The notes under the pieces were generated by a model, which saw nothing but the letters and a program-made list of their open reading frames with translations, was not told the origin of the DNA and did no database searches. Positions 18,683 through 27,180 of a stretch of 61,462 bases of DNA are shown here, piece after piece. The position numbers and the translations under genes were made by a program. Each line of letters opens with the position of its first letter. The first letter of the stretch is position 1. This DNA comes from Chloroflexota bacterium (GTDB lineage Bacteria; Chloroflexota; Dehalococcoidia; UBA2985), in NCBI GenBank assembly GCA_016210515.1, contig JACQTZ010000023.1, positions 1 to 61,462 on the forward strand, read 5' to 3'.

Positions 18683-19603
18683 ATGATAGTGATAGGCGAG
18701 TCCATCCACGTTATCTCAACACGGGTCAGGACGGCTCTGGAGGAAAGGGACAAGGCAACGCTCCAGAACCTGGCGGCTCGCCAGGTGAGGAACGGGGCAA
18801 ACATGCTAGACCTGAACATTGGGCCCCAGAGGCGAGAAGGCCACGAGATCATGCCCTGGCTGGTGGACGCCATCCAGGAGGTGGTTGACGTTCCCCTGTG
18901 CCTGGACACCACCAATGTAGCGGCCCTGGAGGCCGGCCTCAAGAGGTGCAACCAGAAGGCCCTGATTAACAGCACCGATGCCACCGAGGCCCGAATGAGC
19001 ACCATGATGCCCCTGGCGGCCAAGTACAACGCTAACCTCATCGCCTTGGCCCTGGGAGGGTCGGGCTTGCCCAATACCGCCGAGGCCAGGCTAGAGATAG
19101 TCATGACCACTATCCTACCCACCGCGGAGCAGTACGGGCTGTCCTCGGAGAACCTGTACCTGGACCCCCTGGTGCTGACGGTCAACGGGATGCAGGACCA
19201 GGCTACACAGACGGTTACGGCAGTGGACTATTTCAAGCAGGTGGCCGTGCCTGCTCCCAAGACAACCTGCGGCATATCCAATGTCTCCAACGGCCTCCCC
19301 CCTGAGAACCGCCCCCTTCTCAACCAGGTGTTCCTGGCCATGATGTATGGTGCGGGCATTGCCGCGCCCATCCTCAACGCCCTGGATGACGGTCTCATGT
19401 GGGTTATCAATACTCTCGATAAGCGGGATGGTTCCACCCCCAAGGGGCGGCTCTATCTGGCCCTGGCGGACACCGTGGCCGCGAGCCAGGAGTTTCAAGT
19501 GGAGCCTTCCATGCTGGAGGACCCGGAAACCAGGGACGAAGCCAAGACCATCAACATCCTGTACAACCGCCAGATATACGCTCACTCTTACCTGTCGCTG
19601 TAG
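18683..19603 (+). CDS. acsE: Methyl-THF:corrinoid protein methyltransferase
   Basis: 306 residues, about 40 longer than the Moorella enzyme. It has the pterin-binding TIM-barrel signatures of the dihydropteroate synthase superfamily: ANMLDLNIGP, LCLDTTN, ALINSTDA, ALGGSGLPN, LYLDPLVL and TTCGISNVSNGLP. It moves the methyl group from methyl-THF to Co(I) of the AcsCD protein, closing the methyl branch. It is placed between the carbonyl-branch genes and the methylene-THF reductase/Hdr genes. Confidence 0.95.
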   Translation: MIVIGESIHVISTRVRTALEERDKATLQNLAARQVRNGANMLDLNIGPQRREGHEIMPWLVDAIQEVVDVPLCLDTTNVAALEAGLKRCNQKALINSTDATEARMSTMMPLAAKYNANLIALALGGSGLPNTAEARLEIVMTTILPTAEQYGLSSENLYLDPLVLTVNGMQDQATQTVTAVDYFKQVAVPAPKTTCGISNVSNGLPPENRPLLNQVFLAMMYGAGIAAPILNALDDGLMWVINTLDKRDGSTPKGRLYLALADTVAASQEFQVEPSMLEDPETRDEAKTINILYNRQIYAHSYLSL

Positions 19604-19636
19604 CAAGGCAGGAGAGACACAGGAGAGACCAAAAGA

Positions 19637-22600
19637 GTGGTTGCACAGAAAAACGAGGCCAAGATAGTAGGGGCAGCCCTGGTGGTGGGCGGTGGCATAG
19701 CGGGTATGCAGGCCGCCCTGGACCTGGCCGAGTCGGACATACAGGTCTATCTGCTGGAGAAGTCCCCCTGGATCGGCGGGCGCATGGCCCAGCTGGACAA
19801 GACCTTCCCCACCAACGACTGCGCCATGTGCATCATGTCGCCGCGCCTGGTGGAGTGCTCCCGCCATCACAACATCCAGATTATCAGCAACGCCGACCTG
19901 GTGAAGCTTTCAGGAGAGGCAGGAGCCTTCACTGCCTCCATCCGCAAGCGCGCCCGCTACGTGGACGAGTCCAAGTGCACAGGCTGCGGCATCTGTACAC
20001 AGAAGTGTCCCTGGAGGACGGACAGCGAGTTCGACGGCGGCCTCAGGAAGCGAAAGGCCATCTACACCCCCTTCGCCCAGGCTGTGCCCAACGTCCCCTT
20101 CATAGACAGGGAGCTGTGCATGTACTTCAGGCGCGGCACCTGCAAGGCGTGCGAGATGTTCTGCGGGCCGAAAGCCATAGCCTTCGACCAGCAGGACCAG
20201 CACTTTGACCTGGAGGTGGGCGCTGTTATCCTGGCACCCGGCAGCGACACATACGATGCCGGGCTCTCCCAGGAGTTCGGCTTCGGGCGGTACCCCAACG
20301 TGGTCACCAGCCTCCAGTTTGAGCGGCTCCTCAGCGCTGCCGGGCCTACCCAGGGCCACATCCAGCGCACCTCGGACGCCGCCGAACCCAAGAGGATTGC
20401 CTGGCTCCAGTGCATCGGCTCACGGGACCAGGAGCGCCCCTACTGCTCGGCGGTGTGCTGCATGTACGCCACCAAGGAGGCCATACTGGCCAGGGAGCAT
20501 CTGTCCTCCGATACGGGCCTCTCCATATTCCTCATGGACCTGCGGGCCTTTGGCAAGGGGTTTGACGCCTACTTCCAGCGTGCTCAGTCCCACGGCATCC
20601 GGTACGTTCACTGCCGCGCCTCTGCCCTGAAAGAGGTGCCCAGCAGCAAGAACCTGGAGTTCCAGTACGAAAACGAAGCGGGAGAGCTACTCACCGAGGA
20701 GTTCGACATGGTGGTCCTCTCCGTCGGCCTCGCGGCCCCCAAGGGCGCAGCGGAGCTTGCTGCCGTTGCAGGGGTGAACCTGGACAAGTTTGGCTTCGGG
20801 GCCGGCTCTCCCCTATCGCCCCTGGAGGCGGCTCGACCCGGCGTCTACCTGTGCGGAGCCTTCCGAGGACCCAAGGACATCCCGGATTCAGTCACCGAAG
20901 CCAGTGGAGCCGCTGGCGAGGTGCAGCGACTCCTGGCCCCTGTTCGCGGAACCCTGGCCAAGCCCAAGGAGTTCCCTCCTGAGCTACCTATGCTAAGTAC
21001 AGAGGAGCCTCGGGTGGGCGTTTTCGTGTGCCACTGCGGCACCAACATCGCCGGCGTCGTTGACGTGGCGGAGGTGACCCGCTTCGCCAGCGAGCTTCCT
21101 CACGTGGTCTATGCCGACCACGTCATGTTCGCCTGCTCCACGGACTCCCTCAAGGCCATGCGGGAGGCCATCGCAGAGCACCGCCTGAACCGGGTGGTCA
21201 TGGCAAGCTGTAGCCCCCGCACTCACGAAGGCCTCTTCCAGGAGAACGTCAGGGAAGCGGGACTGAACGCCTATCTGTACGAGATGGCCAACATCCGCGA
21301 CCAGTGTAGCTGGGTGCACGGAGACGTCCCAGACGAGGCAACGGTCAAGTCCAAGATGCTGGTGGCCATGGCGGTATCCCGTGCCAGCCACCTTGAGCCA
21401 CTGTACCAGCTTCCCCAGGGGTTAAGCGACCGCGCCCTGGTAGTGGGCGGTGGCGTAGCCGGGATAACCGCGGCCCTCTCCCTGGCCGAGCAGGGCTTTC
21501 CTGTGGCCCTGGTGGAGCGGGAGCCGCATCTCGGAGGCATGCTGCTGGAGCACGATACGCTGACCTCTGGCCTAGACAGCCGCGAGCTGGTGTCCCAGCT
21601 TGTGGAGCAGGTGCAGGCCAACGACCGAATCGAAGTCCTGACCAACCACCAGGTGGTGAAGTCCATAGGATTTGTGGGCAACTTCAAGACCATCATCGCC
21701 AGCCGCGACGATCCGACCCAGCGTCTCATCGAGCACGGCGTCACCATCATTGCCACCGGCGGCCGAGAGTATCGCGGGAACGAGTATCTGCTGGGCCAGC
21801 ACCCCGCAGCCTTGACCATGGGCGACCTAGAGAAGGCAATCAAGGCCAACGACCCAAGGCTGAGCCAGGCAAAGCGCCTGGTGATAGTCCAGTGTGTTGG
21901 GCCGTGGCATGAGCAGCCTTTCTATTGCAGCCGGGTCTGCTGCACCGTCACCATGAAGAACATCCTCAAGCTCAAGAAGCTGAACCCCTCCTGCCAGATA
22001 TTTGTACTGTACAAGGACATTCGCACCTATGGCGCTCGTGAGGAGATGTACACCGCAGCCAGGCAAGCGGGGGCCATCTTCGTGCGCTACTCCGATGATA
22101 ACCTGCCAGTGGCTCAGGCAGCAGGAAACGCAATTAAGGTCTCCTTCACCGAGCCGAGCCTCAAGGAGCGGATCACCATCACCGCCGACCTCCTGGTCTC
22201 CTCCACCGCGATGGTGCCCTCCAAGGGCGCCGAGGAGCTGAGCAAGGCCTTCAAGATACCCCAGACCCAGGAAGGGTTCTTCCAGGAAGCCCACCCCAAG
22301 CTGCGCCCGGTGGACTTCGCCTCGGACGGAGCTTTCCTGTGCGGCGTGGCCCACTACCCCAAGTCCGTAGAGGAGGCCATGATCCAGGGGAAGGCAGCCG
22401 CGGCGCGAGCCAGCCGAGTGATCTCCAAGGACGAGCTGATGGTGGGTGGGGTGGTGGCCAGCGTGGACGGGGAGAAGTGCACAGCCTGCCTCACCTGCGT
22501 CCGTATCTGCCCTTACAACGTACCTGTCATAAGAGATGGCGTGGCTGTTATCGAAGCCGCCGCCTGCCAGGGATGCGGCATATGCGCCGCCGAATGCCCG

Positions 22601-22699
22601 GCCAAGGCCATCCAGCTGCACCACTACCGGGACGACCAGGTAATTATGAAAATAAAGGGAATGGCGGAGCTGATAGAGGCGGGAGGTGTGCCAGTATGA
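19637..22699 (+). CDS. hdrA: Double-length HdrA-like FAD/Fe-S electron-bifurcating subunit
   Basis: 1020 residues made of two HdrA-type modules. Module 1: FAD motif VVGGGIAGMQAALDLAES near residue 16, TNDCAMCIMSPRLVEC, then a ferredoxin (CTGCGICTQKCP) and a further cysteine set (CKACEMFCGP). Module 2: FAD motif ALVVGGGVAGITAALSLAEQ near 600 and two C-terminal [4Fe-4S] motifs (CTACLTCVRICP, CQGCGICAAECP). In Moorella an HdrABC-MvhD-MetVF set forms a methylene-THF reductase complex, and the gene set here matches. The start is GTG. The stop overlaps mvhD by four bases. Confidence 0.92.
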   Translation: MVAQKNEAKIVGAALVVGGGIAGMQAALDLAESDIQVYLLEKSPWIGGRMAQLDKTFPTNDCAMCIMSPRLVECSRHHNIQIISNADLVKLSGEAGAFTASIRKRARYVDESKCTGCGICTQKCPWRTDSEFDGGLRKRKAIYTPFAQAVPNVPFIDRELCMYFRRGTCKACEMFCGPKAIAFDQQDQHFDLEVGAVILAPGSDTYDAGLSQEFGFGRYPNVVTSLQFERLLSAAGPTQGHIQRTSDAAEPKRIAWLQCIGSRDQERPYCSAVCCMYATKEAILAREHLSSDTGLSIFLMDLRAFGKGFDAYFQRAQSHGIRYVHCRASALKEVPSSKNLEFQYENEAGELLTEEFDMVVLSVGLAAPKGAAELAAVAGVNLDKFGFGAGSPLSPLEAARPGVYLCGAFRGPKDIPDSVTEASGAAGEVQRLLAPVRGTLAKPKEFPPELPMLSTEEPRVGVFVCHCGTNIAGVVDVAEVTRFASELPHVVYADHVMFACSTDSLKAMREAIAEHRLNRVVMASCSPRTHEGLFQENVREAGLNAYLYEMANIRDQCSWVHGDVPDEATVKSKMLVAMAVSRASHLEPLYQLPQGLSDRALVVGGGVAGITAALSLAEQGFPVALVEREPHLGGMLLEHDTLTSGLDSRELVSQLVEQVQANDRIEVLTNHQVVKSIGFVGNFKTIIASRDDPTQRLIEHGVTIIATGGREYRGNEYLLGQHPAALTMGDLEKAIKANDPRLSQAKRLVIVQCVGPWHEQPFYCSRVCCTVTMKNILKLKKLNPSCQIFVLYKDIRTYGAREEMYTAARQAGAIFVRYSDDNLPVAQAAGNAIKVSFTEPSLKERITITADLLVSSTAMVPSKGAEELSKAFKIPQTQEGFFQEAHPKLRPVDFASDGAFLCGVAHYPKSVEEAMIQGKAAAARASRVISKDELMVGGVVASVDGEKCTACLTCVRICPYNVPVIRDGVAVIEAAACQGCGICAAECPAKAIQLHHYRDDQVIMKIKGMAELIEAGGVPV

Positions 22700-23139
22700 C
22701 GGCCAGTGGATTTGAACCCCAGATCGCCGCCTTCTGCTGCCACTATTGAGCATGTGCAGCAGCGGACCTGGCAGGTTCGATGAGGTTACATTACCCCCCC
22801 AACGTCAAGATAATCAGGCTGGTGTGCACCGGCCGCGTGGACGTGATACACATCCTGCGCGCCTTTGAGCAAGGTCTGGACGGCGTGATGGTGGTCGGCT
22901 GCCTGGAGGGCAACTGCCACTTTCTCACCGGAAACTTGCAGGCAAAACGCCGGGTGCAATTTACCAAGGAGCTACTGGACGCCGTAGGGATAGGCGGAGA
23001 GCGGCTGGAGATGTTCAACCTCTCCTCCTCGGAGGCGCTGCGTTTCGTCCAGATTACCACGGAGATGACAGAGCGAATCCGGAAGCTGGGGCCTTCTCCC
23101 ATCTCCCGGCAGAGGCAGAAGAAGGAGGTGGCCCTATGA
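22696..23139 (+). CDS. mvhD: MvhD-like [2Fe-2S] subunit containing selenocysteine
   Basis: 147 residues when the in-frame TGA at 22747-22749 is read as Sec18. The context FCCHY-U-ACAAADLAGSMRL matches the N-terminal CxxC-type motif of MvhD, where the standard residue is Cys. The remainder (YPPNVKIIRLVCTGRVD, MVVGCLEGNCHFLTGN, LEMFNLSSSEA) is canonical. Starting instead at the internal ATG 22780 would lose two cluster ligands and has no ribosome site. MvhD passes electrons between a hydrogenase or reductase and HdrA. ATGA overlaps join it to hdrA and metV. Confidence 0.9.
22747..22779 (+). promoter_or_regulatory. Candidate SECIS element of mvhD
   Basis: A 7-bp hairpin CGGACCT-GGC-AGGTTCG (22763-22779, one G-T) begins 13 bases after the UGA. 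The position and the G-rich loop fit a bacterial SECIS, though the loop is not GGUCU. Confidence 0.6.
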
Positions 23140-23807
23140 TCATAGCGCAGCAGAAACCCTTAGACGAAATCAGGGGCGAAGTCGCTCCCTTCAAAAAGGT
23201 GCTGGTCCTGGGGTGCGGCACCTGCGTCGCCATATGCTTTGCCGGCGGCGAGAAGGAGGTGGAGGTGCTGTCCTCCACCCTGCGCATGGCCGATGCGGTG
23301 GACGGGCGCGAGGGTGAGTACAAGGAAGCCACCGTCAAGCGCCAGTGCGAGTGGGAGTTCCTGGACGAGGTAGCAGAGGAGATAAAGTCGGCGGACGCGG
23401 TGCTGTCCCTGGCCTGCGGCATCGGCGTACAGGCCATAGCCGAGCGCTTCCCCAACGTGCGAGTCTTCCCTGGGGTCAACACCTCCTTCCTGGGTATCCC
23501 CCTGGAGCAGGGCGTATGGAGCGCCCGGTGCGCGGCCTGCGGCGACTGTGTCCTGGGTTACTACGCCGGCGTCTGCCCCATAGTGCGGTGCAGCAAGAGC
23601 CTCCTCAACGGGCCTTGTGGCGGCGTTACCAGGGACGGCAAGTGCGAGATATCCCCCGAGACCCCCTGTGGCTGGCAGCTCATCTACAACAGAATGGAGG
23701 CCCTGGGACTTCTGGATGTCCTGGAGGAGATTACGCCACCCAAGGACTGGAGCAAGGGGTTGGGCGTGGGCAGCCGTTTCATCATCAGGGAGGACCTGAA
23801 GATATGA
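23136..23807 (+). CDS. metV: MetV, zinc/Fe-S partner of methylene-THF reductase
   Basis: 223 residues. It begins with a Rossmann-like segment (KKVLVLGCGTCVAICFAGG) and ends with the cysteine-rich MetV signature: ARCAACGDCVLGYYAGVCP, CSKSLLNGPCGGV, GKCE and PCGWQLIYNRMEALG. In acetogens MetV binds MetF and provides Fe-S/zinc sites that connect it to the Hdr module. It overlaps both neighbours by four bases (ATGA), so translation is coupled mvhD-metV-metF. Confidence 0.9.
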   Translation: MIIAQQKPLDEIRGEVAPFKKVLVLGCGTCVAICFAGGEKEVEVLSSTLRMADAVDGREGEYKEATVKRQCEWEFLDEVAEEIKSADAVLSLACGIGVQAIAERFPNVRVFPGVNTSFLGIPLEQGVWSARCAACGDCVLGYYAGVCPIVRCSKSLLNGPCGGVTRDGKCEISPETPCGWQLIYNRMEALGLLDVLEEITPPKDWSKGLGVGSRFIIREDLKI

Positions 23808-24748
23808 AAGCAGGAAGCAACCTGGAACAAGCCCTGACAGAGGGACGCTTTGTCGCAACGGGCGAGGTAGGCCCGCCCAAGTCCACGGACGCCGAGGTGG
23901 TGCGAAAGAAGGCAAGGCTCCTCAAGGACCACGTGGTGGCGGCCAACATCACCGACAACCCCACCAGCGTAGTCCGCATGTCCAGCATCGCCTGCGGCCT
24001 CATACTATTGCAGGAGGGGCTGGAGCCTATTGTCCAGATGACCTGCCGAGACCGCAACCGGATGGCTATCCAGGCGGACCTTCTTGGAGCTTCGGCCCTG
24101 GGCATCAAGAACATGCTGTGTCTTACGGGCGACCACCCCCTCCTGGGCAACCACCCCCAGAGCAAACCCGTGTTCGACCTGGACTCCATCCAGCTGACCC
24201 AGATGGTGAAGAACATGCGCGACGAGAAGAAGTTCCAGTCCGGTGAAGAGCTGAACCCGGAGCCCAGGTTCTTCATTGGCGCGGTGGAGAACCCCTTTGC
24301 CAATCCCCTCCCGTTCAGGGCCGTACGTCTGGCCAAGAAGGTGAAGGCGGGAGCCGACTTCATCCAGACCCAGCTCATCTACAACCTACCACGCTTCAAA
24401 GAGTGGATGAGGGAAGCCAGGGACAGGGGTGTCCCTGAGAAGGCGTATATCATGGCTGGAATTGGGCCTATCAGGTCCGCCAACGTGGCCCGGTACATGC
24501 GGGACCGCGTGCCTGGGATGGACGTGCCCGACGAGATTGTCAAGCGAATGGAAGGTGTAGAAAGGAACCAGGCCCGCAAGGAAGGCATCAAGATTAGCGT
24601 GGAGATAATCCAGCAGATGCGGGAGATACCGGGCGTTGCTGGAGTACACATTATGGCCATGGAGTGGGAAGAGGCAGTGGGCGAAATACTGGAGGCGGCG
24701 GGACTGAAGCCGCTGCCCATGCGTATGGCCGCCTCAGCCTCGTCGTAA
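23804..24748 (+). CDS. metF: Methylenetetrahydrofolate reductase
   Basis: 314 residues from the ATG that overlaps the metV stop. It is an FAD-dependent TIM barrel: FVATGEVGPPKSTD at the N-terminus, ITDNPTSVVRM, QMTCRDRNRMAIQADLLGA, NMLCLTGDHPLLG, GADFIQTQLIYN and GVAGVHIMAMEWEEAV. It reduces methylene-THF to methyl-THF. The reaction is exergonic with NADH, and the surrounding hdr/mvhD genes suggest it is coupled to ferredoxin reduction. Confidence 0.95.
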   Translation: MKAGSNLEQALTEGRFVATGEVGPPKSTDAEVVRKKARLLKDHVVAANITDNPTSVVRMSSIACGLILLQEGLEPIVQMTCRDRNRMAIQADLLGASALGIKNMLCLTGDHPLLGNHPQSKPVFDLDSIQLTQMVKNMRDEKKFQSGEELNPEPRFFIGAVENPFANPLPFRAVRLAKKVKAGADFIQTQLIYNLPRFKEWMREARDRGVPEKAYIMAGIGPIRSANVARYMRDRVPGMDVPDEIVKRMEGVERNQARKEGIKISVEIIQQMREIPGVAGVHIMAMEWEEAVGEILEAAGLKPLPMRMAASASS

Positions 24749-24761
24749 AGCCAGGTAATAC

Positions 24762-25328
24762 ATGCTACAGATAGAATCACAGCCACAGACGGCCGCGGCC
24801 CAAGAGATGGGGAGTCGCTACGGCTCCCAGATAGCCCTGTGCTACCAGTGCAAGAAGTGCACCTCCGGATGCCCTGTGGCGGATGCCATGGACCTCAGGC
24901 CGCACCAGGTGGTGCGCCTCTTGCAGCTTGGCAATGCAGAGCGTGCGCTTCAGAGCAGCGCCATCTGGACCTGCGTGGGATGCTATCTGTGCGCCGCGCG
25001 CTGCCCCCAGGGCGTGCCAGTCACCGACCTGATGTACTCTCTGAAAGGCATAGCCATTAAACAGGGCATGATGCCCAGGAAGGCGACTGTGCCCGCCTTT
25101 CTCAGGGCGTTCTCCGGGACGGTGGAGCGATACGGCCGAATTCGAGAACTGCCCATGCTGGCCGGGTTCTATCTCTCCACCGATATCAGGGAAGCGATCA
25201 AGCACAGGGACATGGGCCTGCAAATGCTCCGGCAGGGCCGTCTGCCCATACTGGGAGAGAGACACCGGAGCGGCAAAGCGGTCAAGGCCATGCTGCGCAA
25301 AGCCCGCAGCCTGAAGAGGTCATCATGA
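24762..25328 (+). CDS. hdrC: HdrC-like ferredoxin subunit
   Basis: 188 residues with two [4Fe-4S] motifs in the N-terminal half (CYQCKKCTSGCPV, CVGCYLCAARCPQG) and a helical C-terminal half rich in Arg/Lys. HdrC wires HdrA to HdrB. The stop overlaps the hdrB start (ATGA). Confidence 0.92.
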   Translation: MLQIESQPQTAAAQEMGSRYGSQIALCYQCKKCTSGCPVADAMDLRPHQVVRLLQLGNAERALQSSAIWTCVGCYLCAARCPQGVPVTDLMYSLKGIAIKQGMMPRKATVPAFLRAFSGTVERYGRIRELPMLAGFYLSTDIREAIKHRDMGLQMLRQGRLPILGERHRSGKAVKAMLRKARSLKRSS

Positions 25329-26230
25329 GCTACGCCTTCTACCCAGGATGTGCCCTGTCCGGCAGCGCTCTGCCCTATGGCATGTCCTTCCACGAGGTTG
25401 CTCGTGTGCTGGGCATGGACATTCCTGAGCTGGAGGACTGGAACTGCTGCGGCGCCACCTGTTTTCAGACCCTGGACGAGGTATCCCACGTGAGTTTGTC
25501 CGGTCGCAACCTGGCTCTGACGGAGCGGAGCGGCAACCAGGAGCTGGTTACCCCCTGCTCCGGCTGCTTTGAAGCCCTGGAGAAGGCAAACCAGCACCTG
25601 GCCCACGACTCCCCCCTGCGCGCGCAGGTGGACGCGGCCCTGGGAGCGGCGGGCCTCAGCTACGGTGGCAGTGTGCGAGTGCGCCACCTGCTGGACGTGA
25701 TGGTGAAGGACATAAGCCTGGATGCCATCAAAGAGAAGGTGGTCCAGCCCCTGGAGGGCCTCAAAGTGGCCTGCTACTACGGGTGCCTGCTTACTCGCCC
25801 CCACGCCATCGCTCGCGACCCCAATCCGGAATACCCTCTTTCCATGGAGAGGCTGATGGCCGTTCTGGGCGCTCAGGCCCTGGACTGGTCGTACAAGACC
25901 GAGTGCTGTGGAGCCTCCCTGGCCCTGGCCAGGCCGGACCTGGTAACCAGGCTCACCACCCGAATACTGGACAACGCCAGAGAGGTGGGCTCCGACGTGG
26001 TAGTGGCGGCCTGCCCTCTCTGCCAGACCAACCTGGACGCCTACCAGGGCGAGCACGCACTCCTTCAGCCAGAGGACACAGCCAACGGCAACTTCAAAGA
26101 GCCTATGCCCATCGTCTACTTCACCGAGCTCATGGGACTGGCCTTTGGTCTCCCTCCCGAGGCTCTGGGCCTCACCAAGCACTTCCGAGACCCCCTGCCC
26201 GCTCTCCGCAGCCGCAGCCTTGTGAGTTGA
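25325..26230 (+). CDS. hdrB: HdrB-like CCG-domain subunit
   Basis: 301 residues with two cysteine-rich CCG modules: WNCCGATCFQTL with a later TPCSGCFEAL, and CYYGCLLTRP with TECCGASLALARPD and ACPLCQTN. In methanogens such modules bind noncubane [4Fe-4S] clusters that split heterodisulfide. In acetogen MetVF-Hdr complexes the natural substrate of HdrB is not settled. Here no CoM/CoB pathway is seen, so the acceptor is unknown. Confidence 0.92.
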   Translation: MSYAFYPGCALSGSALPYGMSFHEVARVLGMDIPELEDWNCCGATCFQTLDEVSHVSLSGRNLALTERSGNQELVTPCSGCFEALEKANQHLAHDSPLRAQVDAALGAAGLSYGGSVRVRHLLDVMVKDISLDAIKEKVVQPLEGLKVACYYGCLLTRPHAIARDPNPEYPLSMERLMAVLGAQALDWSYKTECCGASLALARPDLVTRLTTRILDNAREVGSDVVVAACPLCQTNLDAYQGEHALLQPEDTANGNFKEPMPIVYFTELMGLAFGLPPEALGLTKHFRDPLPALRSRSLVS

Positions 26231-26300
26231 ACGTACAGAAGATTGACCAGGTTCACCACGGCTCAGGAAGCTCCAGAGCCGGGTTGACTTGAGGAGAACA

Positions 26301-27095
26301 ATGCGCATATTGGCGGTGGTCCAGGGCCTGTGGGGAGAGAGATTCGTGGACAACATTCGCCAGCGAGGCCCCAAGGACTGGACAGTTGAGGTCTATCGGC
26401 CACCCACCAGGCTTCCCATAATCCTGGATGACCCCGAGGAGTTCCTGCCCGGAACGCTGCCCCAGGTAGACCTGGTCCTGGGCTGCACGGCAAGCCCCAC
26501 GGCGGCACAGCTCATTCCAGCCATAGCCCGCCTCTCGAAAGCCAAGGCCGTCCTGTGCCCCATTGACGACTCGAACTGGATGCCGGAGGGCCTGAAGAAC
26601 CAGATCCAGCGCGAGTTGCAGAGGATGGGAGTGGAGTCTGTCTTCCCCAAGCCCTTCTGCACCCTGACCGAGGAGACCGCCGGCTACAGAAGGTCAGCAC
26701 AACCGTACACCAGCGAGACCATCTCGGAGTTTGCACGGCACTTTGGCAAACCCAGGTTCAACTTGACTGTGAACGAAGAGACGGGTATTATCTCAAAGGT
26801 TGAAGTTGTCAGGGGGTCTCCCTGTGGAGCCACCTGCTATGCAGCCGAAAGGCTAGCAGGGACTGCGGTGGAGGAGGCAGTGCCCAAAGCCGGACTTGTG
26901 AGCCACCAGTATCCCTGTCTGGCCTCCATGGAGCGGGAGTTCATCGATGACCGCCTGCCCAGTGATACTCTAATGCACGTCTCAGGTTACGTGGTCAACG
27001 AGGAGATGGAGGAGAAGCTGAGGCCTTACAAGAAGCGCCCTCAGTACTTCACTCCCGATGAGAACGTGAAGTCCGCGGAAGAGACAAGGACCTAA
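26301..27095 (+). CDS. DUF166 family protein in the Wood-Ljungdahl operon
   Basis: 264 residues from the ATG behind GAGGAG; a TTG 12 bases upstream is a weaker alternative. The N-terminus is Rossmann-like ([20 protein letters not shown]), followed by [20 protein letters not shown] and [17 protein letters not shown]-terminal cysteine region has [16 protein letters not shown] and SHQYPCLAS. This pattern is that of DUF166, a family common in methanogens whose function I do not know. Its place between hdrB and fhs hints at a role in C1 or electron metabolism, perhaps metal or cluster handling, but that is inference. Confidence 0.8.
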   Translation: MRILAVVQGLWGERFVDNIRQRGPKDWTVEVYRPPTRLPIILDDPEEFLPGTLPQVDLVLGCTASPTAAQLIPAIARLSKAKAVLCPIDDSNWMPEGLKNQIQRELQRMGVESVFPKPFCTLTEETAGYRRSAQPYTSETISEFARHFGKPRFNLTVNEETGIISKVEVVRGSPCGATCYAAERLAGTAVEEAVPKAGLVSHQYPCLASMEREFIDDRLPSDTLMHVSGYVVNEEMEEKLRPYKKRPQYFTPDENVKSAEETRT

Positions 27096-27124
27096 GAGGA
27101 CAAGCAGAGCAAAAGATTGGAAGA

Positions 27125-27154
27125 GGAGGGGAGTCAAAGGGGCTCCCCTCCTTT
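27125..27154 (+). terminator. Hairpin between the DUF166 gene and fhs
   Basis: GGAGGGGAG (27125-27133) pairs with CTCCCCTCC (27143-27151) and is followed by only three T. It may partly terminate the operon or stabilise an mRNA end before fhs. Confidence 0.5.
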
Positions 27155-27180
27155 CCATGAAAAAACGAAGGAGGAGAAAG

